Positions 20,770 to 32,450 of a stretch of 64,000 nt of DNA are shown in pieces. The stretch is taken from assembly GCA_023101885.1 (NCBI GenBank), contig JALPQD010000303.1:1197786-1261785 (forward strand). Reading direction: 5' to 3'. Position 1 is the first letter of the stretch, and each line of letters starts with the position of its first letter. Source of the stretch: Typhlomys cinereus (taxonomy: Eukaryota; Chordata; Mammalia; Rodentia; Platacanthomyidae). Below the pieces are notes generated by a model, which had not been told where the DNA came from, ran no database searches, and saw only the letters and a list, made by a program, of their open reading frames with translations. A program made the translations under genes and the position numbers.

Positions 20770-21390
20770 ATAAAAAATTAAGCCCCAAGACTGGCATACT
20801 ATTCCAGTGCTGGGAATTGTGTGGAAGGATTGGTATTATTGTAGTGCTGGTGTGAATGGAACATGATATTGCCAGTTTTTTTTTGTCAGTTGTTGGAAAT
20901 TAATCCACTCATTCTAGGTTTCTGCCCAGGAGAAAAAGAACCCTATGTAGATACAAAGATTTACATAAATGTTCTTTGCAGCTTTGTTTGTTTGTTTGTT
21001 TTACAATAGCCTCAAACCCAAATGTCCTACAGCAAATCAACACTTGGATAAACTTACTGAGGTTTATCTACACAAGGGAGGGCCACACTGGGACAGAAGG
21101 AAAGAGCTATATAATGTACATAATAGCATGCAGGAAAAAGGCACAAAAATAACTGTATGATTCTATATAGCTCTAGAAAGTGTAAACAATCACAATAACT
21201 GAAGGCAGGTCACTGGTTGCTTAAGGGGAATAAAGAACTAGAGGGACAATGAACTAAAGGGAATAATATGGTAATGGCTTCTTCACAGTATATATATAAC
21301 AAACTTTATTGATTTACACATTTCAGATATGTAATCTATTGTATTTCAAATATGCCACAATGAAGTTGTTTCAGAAAACCAGGAAGAGTA
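20770..21390 (+). mobile_element. old L1 ORF2 C-terminus and 3' UTR, sense (last part)
   Basis: 'GTAGTGCTGGTGTGAATGGAAC', 'AATTAATCCACTCATTCTAGG', 'GTTCTTTGCAGCTTTG', 'AAATGTCCTACAGCAAATC' and the UTR end 'CTATTGTATTTCAAATATGCC' with 'AATGAAGTTGTTTCAG' are the end of an L1M. A TTTG microsatellite lies at 20983-21000. Confidence 0.75.
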
Positions 21391-21719
21391 CGTAAGTCAG
21401 TTGAAAGGAATCATCCCCCCACCCAATGAAACTTGTAATAATTTGAACATCAAAAAAAAAAAAAAAAAGACAGTGACTATATTTTTATACATCAAATAAA
21501 AATAAGGGAAGGAGTGGAGGAGAGGGAGAAATTTCACACAAGTATGATATAGAAAAGAATAATGGAATTTTTTTGGTGATTTTGCAGCCACAAATTCAAT
21601 CATTGCTTATTGTTTCAAAGTATCAACAACTATTAAAATTACTTGCTGAAAATTGGAAAGCGAACAGGATATTCATATTTCAAATATCATAATCGATCAT
21701 ACAGATGAATTAGTATTTA
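21391..21719. other. unassigned sequence with an A16 run
   Basis: Contains a homopolymer A run at about 21453-21468 and no recognised repeat. Confidence 0.3.
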
Positions 21720-22190
21720 CAAAAGGGATCTACTTCATAATGGAAACACTTTTATTAAATGACCATGATTAACATCACCAATGTTAGGGGGGATTGGCAG
21801 GGTGCCTCCTTATGTAACGCAGAGGGGATGAGGCAACCCTGCCTCTTTGTCTGTGGTATTTAGCCAGCATCTAATCATGAGGAAACAGTGAGATAAATCC
21901 AAATTAAAGGGTATTTTACAAGACAACTGGGTTGTCTCTTCTCAAAATGTCAATATGATTAAAGAAACAAAGTGGGACAGATGCTTGGGTCATTATAGGT
22001 CAGACACGGAGGAAGTTAACCAAATGAAGAGTCTTTTCCTTGATGGAAACACACCACAAGACTCAGGGCTATGTGCTGATAATGTGTGACAAGCTGAACC
22101 ATCATATTGATGGTTCTAGCATTTGGTATTGTTGGTTATAGAAGTGTTCCCCTTGTTTGGATGCATACATTTTGGAGTGAAGTGTCATAT
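21720..22190 (+). mobile_element. ancient L1 (L1ME-like) 3' UTR fragment
   Basis: 'CAGCATCTAATCATGAGGAAAC', 'AGATAAATCCAAATTAAAGGG', 'ATTTTACAAGACAACTGGG' and 'TTCTCAAAATGTCAATATG' follow the L1ME-type 3' UTR phrase order. Later 'TATTGTTGGTTATAGAAGTG' with 'GAGTGAAGTGTCATA' fits the end of that UTR. Confidence 0.6.
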
Positions 22191-22330
22191 AATATATATT
22201 ATGTAATATATGTTTATATATTATAAGCATGTGTATATATTATAAGCACACACATATATAGATATAGATATATGCACACATATCTTAGTATTTATCTTTT
22301 ATCTATATTACTCATCCATCTGTATTACCA
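22191..22330. repeat. TA/CA low-complexity tract
   Basis: Alternating TATA, CACA and GATA-like short units with no larger structure. Confidence 0.8.
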
Positions 22331-23129
22331 AATGCTTGCAGTAGAGGAAAGAGTTTCTGTGGTGTGGTTCCTCTACCTTCTCCAGAGTGAAAATATTCAA
22401 ATGAAAAGTTAGAGAGGAACCCGAAGGAATAGCTGTACCCCAAGAGCCTTTTCAGCTCAGAGACTCCACTTAAGACTGTGAACCTCAGGCATCAGGTGGT
22501 ACCTGGACCACGGACAGCCAGAGTGCTTCTCTTTTTCTTGCTGGCTCCTCTCCCTCCTCCACTAGATTTCTTACAGTAGAGCTTAGATTGAAGACCTGGA
22601 CCAAGTGCAGGGGAAGAACTACATACAACATATAACTATATACGACATACATGGGCAGGCAGCACATGTCCTGTGACTCACTAGTTCCCAGCTGTCTGTG
22701 GCTGGGATGTAGCCACCGCACTGCGCCCGTGAACAGGGTCTCACTTGTTCTCCTGTCTGTCCTCTGATGTCACGTGTCCTTGCTGCTGAAGTGAAAGTCC
22801 TGACCATGAAGACAAGCTCCCATAAATCCCCCGTCCCCTCCTACTTTCTCTCAATTCTGTTTCTCACTCATATCATCCCATTCCCACTAGTTTTTTCTGT
22901 GATTTGGGAATCAGTCTCCTGTCTTGGGGTTTTCGTTGTTGTTCGTCCTTCTGAAATGCTTCTTCTGCCCCTTCTCTGGTGTCTTCCCAGACCATCCATC
23001 CTCTTCGCTTATATTTTTGGCTTGCTTTGTTTCCATCTTCCTATGGAGTACACACTATCATCCAGTGTACCACTGTCTCTCCCACTTCATTTGAACAGTG
23101 CTGTGTGTTCATGCATGCATGTATGAGCC
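22331..23129. other. unassigned sequence
   Basis: No repeat or gene recognised. A CACGTG E-box at 22771-22776 lies in otherwise unremarkable sequence. The 119-codon frame at 22767-23126 is leucine-rich but shows no signal for a real gene. Confidence 0.3.
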
Positions 23130-23172
23130 TGATGTGTGTGTGTGTGTGAAAGAGAGAGAGAGAGAGAGAGAG
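23130..23172 (+). repeat. (TG)n then (GA)n microsatellite
   Basis: A TG run (about 23135-23149) directly followed by a GA run (about 23151-23172). Confidence 0.85.
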
Positions 23173-24149
23173 GCCGAGAAGCATCCAGAGTTTCATTTCC
23201 TGGGATACAGACAGAGCTTAGAGGACTGGATGGATGCCACTTGCAGCATCAACACGTTACATAATCTGGCACTGGGCAGGGGTGAAAGGGGGCAGACTGG
23301 GCCTTTATTCTGTTTGCTCAGGGAACTTCCCTAGGCCACATTTGGGGCTGCCAACTCTTCAGCTTTGTGCTTCCTAATTGCCCTGGCAGGATCCAGCACC
23401 CATTCAACTGGTCTACTAGTTTTGAAAGGAGCTGCTTGAATGAAGGCTCGGGGATGGGAGGTTTGACGTGTTTCTGAGGGGCTTCAGTGCCCTGGGCATT
23501 GGTGACCCTGAGAATCAAAATGTAACCTGTTCATACGTGCCTTAATTTACTCAGGGCTCTTAGGCGCCACTGTGAACCACCACATATCTGCCTTCTGGGC
23601 GTTCTTGCAGTCGGCTCACAGTCTGAGCTACTTCGTTTAGTATCAGCCAGCACCTCAGGCCTCTTCTCATCCACAGCGACCTACTGGAGGCCACGTTCCC
23701 TCTACCAATGAATGATACTAGCAGCTGAATTCACGGAATGATGAGCAAACTCAACTTCTTCCCTAAGATCAACAATGAGAGCCACGGGATAGGAAGTATA
23801 AAGGAAGCAGAGTCACCTCACTTGGGTCTAGAGGCCATGTGACATCTTTGGCTTTTTCTCTAAAATTGGTGAACTAAGGAAGACTTAAGTAGAGTGGCAG
23901 GATCTGGCTTCTAAGGGTCTCTAAGCTTCACCCTAGGGGTGAATTTGAGACAGGGGTCAGTGGAAGAAAACAGGAAGTGAGGTAGGGGCCAGCACAGCAT
24001 CATAACGCTCAGAGAGGAAAGGTTTCCTGGACCACAGTGGCAGCTACCAGCATTGTAGAAAGAGAAGAACCCTAAGGCTGGTGTGAGTCACCAAACTGGC
24101 TGGCAGGCTGGCTGTGTCTATGGAGGATGGGGGTCAACCTTCCTTGGGC
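23173..24149. other. unassigned sequence
   Basis: No recognised element or coding potential. Confidence 0.3.
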
Positions 24150-24290
24150 CATGCCTTGTGTATCAGACATAGCTCTTCACAACTGCTTCACTGCCATTTT
24201 AAAGTGGAGCAATTGAGGCTCTGACAGGGGGAATAAACACAGCCCGAGGACTGCTGCCTTGGCCTGTTGACATTGCCACCTTCCTCCTAG
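24150..24290 (-). mobile_element. MIR SINE, antisense
   Basis: 'CTGCCATTTTAAAGTGGAGC' with 'AATTGAGGCTCTGACAGG' is the reversed MIR 3' half ('CCCATTTTACAGATGAGGAAAC', 'TGAGGCTCAGAGAGG'). Confidence 0.55.
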
Positions 24291-25579
24291 GGCCGTGGGC
24301 CAGGCCAGGGATCACCAGCGCCTCGGCAGCATCTCAGATTCTTTGTCCCAGAGGCACACAGCACTGCCTTATGAAAAGGGGCTGTCCAACGTTGTTTCCT
24401 CGCCCACTGTAGAGCCAGCAAAACCTGCACACAGTTTGTCCACTGTCATCTCTCCACATGCACCCAGAGGCACCTTCAGCCAATAGGGTGGAAGCGCAGC
24501 TAACTTCTCCTTCCCCTACCCGCTTTCTGGGTCTGCCTCACATCACCTCGAGGTGGGAAGGGCATTCTCATGCTCCTCCCAGCACTTGGTAAGCGCTAGC
24601 ATACTCACTCCTGGTTTCTGGGAGTGACGCATCATGGCTAATCCAAATGTACAGATATGAAAAACAAAAGCTGCCGTTTGAACCTAGGCTCTCCTGCTAC
24701 AGAGCCTGACTCTTTTCTGCTGCCCACCCAGCCAGGATTGCAGGCAAGCCGGAGCCCAAGGTACATACAGGATGCTCCACACTGCCCTCTGGAATTACCC
24801 ATCGTGATGCTGTGGCATCTCACTCAACATTGCTAATTGCCTCCGTGCTGCAGATGAAAAAACAAGAAAAGCACTAGCTATCTTTGCATCCTGAGAAAGC
24901 AATTCAACACACCAAACTTGGGTTTCTGATTCCAAAGCTTGGGTAGGTCCAACCTAGAGAAAGAAACTTTCTTGTAAGTCCTCTTCTATTTGGCTGGCAG
25001 CACATATATATATATATGGTAGCGGAGAGAAAGACCCATCCCTGGAGAACAGTAGACCAGGTGCAGAGAAAGAAACCTCATTTATGCTTTGTATTTTCTT
25101 TCAGGTTAAAAAAAAGCAGCTCATTGTTGAGATGACCACTGTGGTCTGCCTGAAATGCCTGAAATGTTGAGGTAAAGGTAATTTGGGGCTTCTGCCTGGC
25201 CTCTCCATCCAGAAAAGAATTTTCAGGTAGATTTCAGCCTGGAGCGTTGAATTCTACTTAGAATGTAAAAATGCATCTGTGAAGTGTTTTCTCTAAAGTG
25301 CGAATATGTAATTGATTTTGTAAAGAAGGCAACCTTTCTGGGCTCTGGAAAAAGCTTTGAGGTCCCTGTCTTATTTTTCGGTGCATAAAGGCAATTATCC
25401 CAGGTCAACACTTGGCACAGGAAATGGAGCTTGCTTATTTTGCAAAATGAATGTTTCATTGTTACATTTTCTTTATTGCATGGGAGGTTATTGAATCAGC
25501 TTGTTTTACCGTAGAGAGAGAAAATTGAGCCCCAGCTATCAACACTGGACTGAGAATAGATTCTGCAGGATTTGGAAAA
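24291..25579. other. unassigned sequence with a (TA)n run at 25005-25018
   Basis: No gene recognised. A weak MIR-like antisense remnant (about 24835-24930) cannot be confirmed. Confidence 0.3.
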
Positions 25580-25690
25580 GCTCCACTCTGTCTGTAACTT
25601 GACATGCTTCTCGTAGTTCACTTGCCTCTGTGTGCTTTGGTTTCCCCATCTGTGCAGGGTGCTCATTACAGCTCCCACCTCTGACCATTG
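25580..25690 (+). mobile_element. MIR SINE fragment
   Basis: 'CTCTGTGTGCTTTGGTTTCCCC' and 'ATCTGTGCAGGGTGCTCATT' follow the MIR core-to-3' order ('CTCTGTGCCTCAGTTTCC', 'ATCTGTAAAATGGGGATAAT'). Confidence 0.55.
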
Positions 25691-25819
25691 TCCTTCTTCA
25701 TCTGTCCTTCAATGTTGTTTTTCCACTCTGACTTGGTTATGGCCACGTGACTTACTTTGGCCAATAATAACTAATGATAAACATACCAGAGCAGAAACTT
25801 AAAAAAAATGGTTGCCTTC

Positions 25820-26240
25820 CGCAGTCAGAATAGGACTTTGCCTGACCTGCACAATGGCCAACATGTCAATGATCCCCCAAAGTCTAGCATGGATCACAGG
25901 GGAGAGGGCTAGGCAATAGGATCCTTAGAGGCAAGGATTAACAGTCATAATAGAGTTCCCATACTAACTTGGGGACCCCAAGAAGGGGCTCAGGGCTGTG
26001 CCACTGAGTCCTTAACCCTCATTAGGGAGGCTTGGCATTCATATAAATGGATGCTCCAGGGGATGAGATGGAGAAAGGGGGAGGCACTGAGAGAGGGAGA
26101 GGGAGGGAGGGGTGTGAAAAGAAGGGGGGAAGGGGGAGAGTGCAAGGGGGGATGACTGGGGAGGGGAAGAGGGAGGGAGAGGACGGGGATAGGGGTACCT
26201 ATTGAGCTTGTATGATTAGGAAAAAAATAAAATGTGGGAG
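25820..26240 (+). mobile_element. 5'-truncated L1 3' UTR insertion with 19-bp target duplication
   Basis: Flanked by a 19-bp direct repeat, AAAAAAAATGGTTGCCTTC at 25801-25819 and 26241-26259, with one mismatch. The body has a 3' UTR phrase 'GGGGACCCCAAGAAGGGGCT', a 180-bp G-rich purine tract (26060-26200) and ends 'ATAAAATGTGGGAG' with a short A tail. It contains no coding sequence. This is the clearest young L1 insertion in the window. Confidence 0.82.
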
Positions 26241-26259
26241 AAAAAAAATGGTTGCTTTC

Positions 26260-27614
26260 TGGAATTCAAACTACAATGAAGGAGCCTGAATCAGCTTTTA
26301 CTCTGAGTGAACCACCCCAGATGTGCCAGATAGATGAATGTGACCCTCCCAAACCAACGGATCGTAAAGAACCTGGTTAGACCAGAACTTCTCAGCAAAG
26401 TCCAAGAATTGACAGAAATAATTCTTTGATGTTTTAATCCACTAAATGTGGGAATGTTTTGTTCCATCTGTCGCTACATCGCATCTTATTCTTGTACCTA
26501 TTGGATCAAAGAAAAAACTGGGGAGATCACTGAGATCCTGGACAGACTGATGAGGCAATTTAAAGTTAAGGAGGAACCAGCATTGAAGGTACCACATTAT
26601 CAGGCCCACCTAGAAAATGAGCATTTCTATCCATTCTTTAATCCTGGAATCTTTGGACTCTGATCTGAATATTTTAACTGAATGAGGTCACCCATCCATA
26701 TGAGTATAGTGAGAACCAGGACCTGAGGAAGGAATATGATAGGCTGGTGATAAAGTATGAAGCCTTCAGATCCTGTCTTGCCTCAAATCCCACTTAATCA
26801 CCCACTAGAAAGCTTTCTCCAAGCCTTGCTTTGTCAATGGCCTGGAGCTGCACCCATGATGTGAGTAAAGCAATGTGTGCATGGTACTGTGAACGGCACC
26901 TCGTATTCACAAAGTGCCGGTTGGCATTTTACTATTATTATCTGAAGTAGGAGGAAGAATTGCAGAATTTAAATTGGGTCATTCATTGAATCTTGGAAAA
27001 AGAGATAGATTCTGGGATTTGTATTCACCTAGTAGGATACAAATGTACTCACTAGTTGCATAATGAGGATTCATCCCCTTTCTGTTACTGAGCACCAAGC
27101 AAATAGGGTGGGGAGTATGATAGGGAGGCAACTGCTGTCAGCAAATGGACCTGGTTCCAGGATTTCACCTTCTAGGTGGGGTGAGGCTGAAGAACAGATC
27201 AATGAGTACTATGCTCAGTTCTGAGAACTTCCAGTGCTCAAAATGGATGGAGGGAAGAAGGCAGTACAGGAGCTGTCTCTGGGTTATAAGGATGAAAGAA
27301 AATCCTCATGATATTCTTAAAACACTGGTTGCTATACAGTACTTACTCAGGAACTATCATTGTGTAGATTCTCTAGTGTTACTTCCCATCCCATCACCCT
27401 GGGGCCAAGGGGAATAATGGGAGGTAGAAGGGTGTAAAGAGTCTTGGTTTCAGATGCTTTGGACAAATGTCTCATAGTCACCCTAAGTTAATGGATTGAA
27501 TATGTTGGCAGCTATAATGTGAGGCCCCTGTAATGCTTCAGTAGCACTGAAGCTCCACCTATGAAGCACAAGGGTACATAAACGAATCCTGTAGTTATCT
27601 GAGGTTAGACAGAT
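26260..27614. other. unassigned sequence
   Basis: Nothing recognised. The 90-codon frame at 27145-27417 shows no domain. Confidence 0.3.
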
Positions 27615-27715
27615 GTAGCTAGAATCCTAGTTCTTTGTACTTATTTGCCTGTGCTTGCTGTGTGCATCTGGGTCCACCATTTGACCTCTCTGCGGTGGGA
27701 TGGGAATTACATGAT
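27615..27715 (+). mobile_element. MIR-like fragment
   Basis: 'CTAGAATCCTAGTTCTTTGTAC' and 'CATCTGGGTCCACCATTTGACC' with 'TCTCTGCGGTGGGA' resembles the central MIR segment ('CAAGTCACTTAACCTCTCTG'). The match is weak. Confidence 0.35.
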
Positions 27716-29934
27716 AGATCTGGATTCTGTAAAACCACTCCAGACTTGGCTCAGCATCTTTATTCCCTCCCTTATTCTGAGTACCAACCCTATAAACAGA
27801 TTAGGAGTTCATATTCCTAGCCTCATCCAGGGCTGTGGCAATTTATGGAGTATTGAGAGCACATTCTACTCTCCTCCCCTCCCCCTACCTCATCACATAC
27901 ATGCATCAGCTTTAATCCAAGCAACAAATCTAGGGAGGCCATTAGCAACTCCCACGCCCCCAGAAATAGCAGGCTACCGAGTGGGCAGTTAACCTTGAAG
28001 CCCAGACCCTGAGCTGAAACCTGTTGCCTGGCAACAGCCCTCATCATCTGCTGTGGATGGCTGAGGCTTTTGTGATAGCCCACATCACAGGCCTAGCCCA
28101 AACCTTCCTGGGTTCCTGGCAGTGAACTTGAGGCAAAGCTTCTGTCTCCAGAAATGTTTGCATGGGGTCCCCCCTACTATTTGCATTCTAGTAGATACAT
28201 TCTAGTGGATTCTAGTAGAGGAATGGCAGGGTGCAAGTGGTGCCTCTAATTTGACAGAAGTTGCTGGCCTGACACTTGACCTGGAGCAGGGTCCTGGCCA
28301 GGGTCAGGAGCTTAATACTACAGCTCCTCAACTGACTAAAAGAGGAAGGCCTAGGTAGGGTTCCAGAGGTTTCAGGGGACATTGAAGACACCGAGGAGAA
28401 GGCAGAGAGAGCTGGTCTGCGGCCAAATAACCCCAAGTCTCAGGGGCATGTAGAGTCCAGGGTTCAAGCGTACTGGAGGTGGTCATCTCAAGTGAAAGAG
28501 GTCAAAACATTGAATGTCTTGTGTGGAACTTGGACCTTGACTCAAAAGACCCCTTGACCCATCCAGCATCAGATTCAGGGAAGCACTGAGCGTTGGGCAC
28601 TGACCTCTTCAGACCTCTTCACCCCTTCCACGACTAGCCAGGTGGAGTTGTGGGGAGGCTCTAGAGTCGCAGATTAAGCCCTCTGGACTAGCTACACGTT
28701 GCAAGGACCTCAGGCTTAGAAGTTCATGCCTCTGCTGTTGTGTGAACATTTTTTTTCTGGGGGAGACACTCTGCAACCATCTACCCACTCCAGATAAGAA
28801 AAGTTACACCAAACTTCAACTTGACAAACCAATGAGTTTTTTTAGGTCACTGACAGGAGCAGGAGCAATTCAAAGGCAGTTCTATCACCAGAAAGTCCAC
28901 CCCAGCGGCGGTGAGACCCGCACAAGCTGGAACCCTGGGCCTCATTACTGCATGACTTGCTCCTAGAGGAATCTCCTCCAGACTTCCTGACTGCTCCGAG
29001 CCTCTTCCAGACTGCGGGACTGCTCAGTCTCTGCTAGGCTGCTGGGGGTCTCTTCCAGACTCCTTAATTGATGGGAAAGTCTCCCTCCTTGGCGTTTGTT
29101 CACGGCTTTTCCTCACCCTGGAGGAAGTCCCCCCTCCCCCCACGCTGGTCCGTTCAGACACCCCCTGAGCCTAAGGAACTGTTTCCTTGCTGATCCTTGG
29201 ATGGTTCAAATTGTTCCATAGTACACTTTTTAGGCTACATTGGGGGCGGGGAAAGTCTAAGATGGCATTAAGCTAAGCCCAGAAGAAAAGTTACACACAA
29301 CACTGATCCTCAAGCTGATGCAGTCGCTCAAGCTCACTCAGGCTGGGCTGAAACTCAAGGTTAGTTACCTACTGCTGCGTGAGAAACCACTTTGCCACAC
29401 GATTCAGCACAGGGCACCACGTGAATAAATCTGTTTGAGCAAAGTCCACATGCCTCTTCCACAAAGGTTGAATGTGCAGACAGGAAGACATCGAAAACCA
29501 AAGTGTCTGAGAGAGTCCGAATGGTGGGCTCTGCTCATGAGCCATGCAGGACTCAGGTTAAGGAGGGAGGAGACAGGTACTTCCGGAGCTTCTCTACCCA
29601 AAGAGAAATCAGGAGGAGAGGTCAGAACTGGTCTAACAGGCCAACAAGCCCAGGCAGAAAACCCCCGAAGCAGAAATAAGCCTTAAAAGTGTTAGATGGT
29701 CCTGATACAGCTTCATTCTTAGAAGTCCAGTCTTCTTCCGGCCAAGGACCCAGGACCCTTGCTGCTGCCTCCCATCTAAGGCCAGGTCCTCCCCGGCTCC
29801 ACTGCCACACTCCCACTCTCCAGCCAGAGATAGTTTAAAAGCTGTTCGTAAACAATCAAGGACTTCCTGTCCTTAGAAATAAGTTCAAACTAAACCTTGA
29901 AACTAAATCCCTAAAAGATGTCACTGCATCTGTC
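27716..29934. other. unassigned, partly GC-rich sequence
   Basis: 2.2 kb with no recognised gene or repeat. 28960-29160 contains repeated motifs ('CTCTTCCAGACTGCGGGACTG', 'GTCTCTTCCAGACTCC') and reads LTR-like, but I see no terminal repeats. It does not look like a CpG island. Confidence 0.3.
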
Positions 29935-30050
29935 CTCTGCTCCCTCTGCCTGGAATGGTCTTTCACGTTCTTGTTCAGTTAATACCTTTTCTTCTGGTCT
30001 TAGTACTTAAGTGTACCTCCTTGAGAAGAAATCTGACCACCTAGTATAAC
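29935..30050 (+). mobile_element. L2 LINE 3' fragment
   Basis: 'GCTCCCTCTGCCTGGAATGGT' with 'CTTGTTCAGTTAATACC' and 'GTACCTCCTTGAGAAG' follows the L2 3' order ('CTCTGCCTGGAATGCTC', 'CACCTCCTCAGAGAGGCC'). Confidence 0.6.
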
Positions 30051-30058
30051 TCAGTCCA

Positions 30059-31104
30059 ACCAAGTGTCCAAACTCTGGGTCATATTGTACAAAGAAGAAT
30101 TGTCTTGGGCCACACATTAAATGCATAAACCTGAAAATTTCTTTGTATAATTTTCATGAATCTGCTACTACAGATATGCCCAAAATGTGCTCACATGATA
30201 ATTCTAATTATGTGGTGCCCATCTGCAGACCCTTTTAAAATCATAGAACAGATCCCAAGTGTATGATCGCTAATAAAGATAATGATCACATCTAAGTAAT
30301 AACATGTTATTGATTTTTCTTACTATTGAAGTAAAAGAAAAGAGAACTATAAGACTAGTGAGATATTTGACACTGTGTTTGAGGAGCTAACACATCGCTG
30401 TTGCAGTCCTCAGGGAATTCTCAAGGTGCTCCTCAGACAGTTTGGTTCTAATTTTCCTCTGAGAGCTTCTCCTTGAAAACAGTTGATCACAAATGTAGAG
30501 ACCATGATGAAGTTTCTTTTAAGTTGAATGTCAGATAGCATCTGTATACATTCCATTTGAAAATTGGCAGGAAACATTTATGTTGACTGAAAATGAAATT
30601 CCAGATATACCAAAATATCAATTATTTTTCTAGGAATCATGAAATCGGTTTTTAAATTCTTGTATCAAATAGAAAAGCAAGACTATGAATTTTTCTCCAT
30701 TTACAGAATTGCATTTAGTAAAGGCATTGAAATGCATAAAATTGTTTGTTATATTTTCAGTTTCATTTGATGGTTGTTATGATTTGAAACAACAATAGGC
30801 TGGGTTTCCCATTAAAGGCACATGTATGACTTATTTAAATGAACAGTTAAATCCAGTGAAAATGCTAAATCTGTAAGCCAGTTTTCATTGTCACATTCTG
30901 AAATCTGATACTATAAACAACTTAATAATATGCTGCAAATCATAAAATCTTTTAAACTTTTGGCCTTCTCAAAATCTTTTCAACTTTTGGCTTCGTTTTA
31001 GCCATGTTGCTTCTAAAAAGTAGACAATGTCATTGGATCAGTGCATTTAAGGAATTCCTAGACTTGGTGATGAGTTACTCCCTTGGCTGTTGTGAAACTC
31101 AGTC
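30059..31104 (-). pseudogene. hAT (Charlie-type) transposase relic, C-terminal part and 3' end
   Basis: Read on the minus strand, separate broken frames give motifs of the hAT transposase family that also occurs in domesticated genes such as ZBED/FAM200/GTF2IRD2-like proteins: 'VYFLEATWLKRSQKLKRF' near 30980-31040 (family pattern YYTEVRWLSRG..LKRF), 'DNENWLTDLAFSLDL' near 30850-30892 (WL.DLAFL.D.T.HLN), 'QMECIQMLSDIQLKRNF' near 30510-30560 and 'RTKLSEEHLENSL' near 30410-30450 (hAT dimerisation end). Several stops and frameshifts, and a deletion between the last two motifs, make it non-functional. The left end (about 30059) has a terminal phrase 'AAGTGTCCAAACTCTGGG' matching the inverted repeat at 32440. 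Confidence 0.8.
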
Positions 31105-31411
31105 TTTTTTTTTTTTATATTTTATGTGTGTGTATGTGTGTGTGTGTATGTGTGCGTGTGTGTGTGTATGTGTGTTTATCAGAGGGCACTGTGTGTCCCT
31201 ATGGAGGACCAAGGGTGACTTTGGGAATCACCCTGAATTGCTTCTACCTCCTTTTTGCTTGCTCTGGGATTTCCCAGGCTCCATCCACCAGGCCTGGAAG
31301 TGCAGGCCGCTGCCCTTTCTGCCTGGCATTTTAAGTGGGACCAAGGATTGGAACCCAGGACCTTCGCTTGCAAAGCAGAGTCTTAACCCCTGAGCCATCC
31401 TTCCAGGCCAT
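31105..31411 (-). mobile_element. tRNA-headed lineage SINE, antisense, splitting the hAT relic
   Basis: Flanked by a 16-bp repeat, GTTGTGAAACTCAGTC (31089-31104) and GTTGTAAAACTCAGTC (31412-31427), one mismatch. The body 'GGTGACTTTGGGAATCACCC' and 'CTCTGGGATTTCCCAGGC' is followed on the plus strand by the head 'CTTAACCCCTGAGCCATCC' and 'TTCCAGGCC'. Its tail is the (TG)n run at 31125-31175, which explains the TG-driven frames there. Confidence 0.85.
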
Positions 31412-31427
31412 GTTGTAAAACTCAGTC

Positions 31428-32450
31428 AATTGATGTCAATTGGCATTTTTAACTCTTCAATGCATAGATTTTCTTGATGTACTATGCAAGGACACTTCAT
31501 TTAGCAATAGTTTTTGTTGGCAATTTCATTTCTTCTATTACTTTAACAAGTCCCTCTCTTTTGTCTCCCATCACCAGGGCACCATGAGTAACTATATCAG
31601 AAATGATGATAATGGACAAAGAAAACCACTATTTAGCTTCATATAAGTCACTTCATATAGATTAGCTTCATATGTATTTCTCGGTTTTGTTGTCTTTTAA
31701 TAGCACTTAAGAAGCCATTTCTTCAGTGACATACTTTCATCAGTACCTCCATGGAAAGTTGAGCCAGTGTGATTATTCAGTGGGTAAAACACCTGCTTGT
31801 AAACCTGAAGGCTAACCCAATTAAAATAATCCTTCACAAATGTGCCCGGAGACCTGCCTTCCAGGTGATTCCAGAGCCTGGAAATTTGACAGTCAAAGCC
31901 AAAAGTCACAACAGGAAAATAAAAATCAAGGTTTGGACCTTTGTGCACCTCAGTTTCTGATTCAGTGCTAAGTGAAGGACAGATGGTAAAGCTTGGCAGT
32001 TGATACATGTGGCAAGTCTGAGGTGTGGAATAAGGACTCCTAGTAATCAAATAAGAAACTTTGTCTTCTAAGTAACACCAGACACTATCATTTGCAATGG
32101 TAACTTAAAACATTGTAATCACCAAACTATCACTAGTGCATGTAATAGTTGATGGTGTCAATTCACTATGTGCACATGGAAGATAACACACAACAAAGTG
32201 CAAACCTCCATAAAAACTGAAGTGAGAATAAACATACATTTATTTTGAATAACTTCGTGACTCAACATTATCACATGCAAAGTTGATTTTCAAGAATTGT
32301 AAACTAAGTCACACACACACAAAAAATCACAAAAAGTCTATTTTAAGTAAGTTAATAATTCTGTATTGGAAAAAAAAATTCTGTATTGGGCTGCATTCAT
32401 AGTTATCCTGGGCTGCATGCAGCCTGTGGGTCGCAGATTGGACATTCCTG
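31428..32450 (-). pseudogene. hAT (Charlie-type) transposase relic, N-terminal part and 5' end
   Basis: Continues the relic across the SINE. The minus strand gives 'KCPCIVHQENLCIEELKMP' (31441-31500; family pattern HCIIHQE.LC.K.LKM) and 'GALVMGDKREGLVKVIEE' (about 31528-31600, near the conserved DGAPAM..G motif). The right end 'GGGCTGCATTCATAGTTATC', 'TGGGCTGCATGCAGCCTGTG' and 'TTGGACATTCCTG' ends in an inverted repeat of the left terminal phrase. A weak tRNA-SINE-like head lies at 31757-31812. The 8-bp hAT target duplication is not clear. Confidence 0.7.

Noticed and set aside
22767..23126. 119-codon plus-strand hydrophobic frame, and a nearby CACGTG E-box
   Set aside because: The frame has no recognisable motif. 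A single E-box in AT-rich DNA is expected by chance.
28860..29160. Possible CpG island or promoter
   Set aside because: GC-rich, but CpGs are sparse, no TATA or transcript feature is seen, and repeated CTCTTCCAGACT motifs suggest an old LTR.
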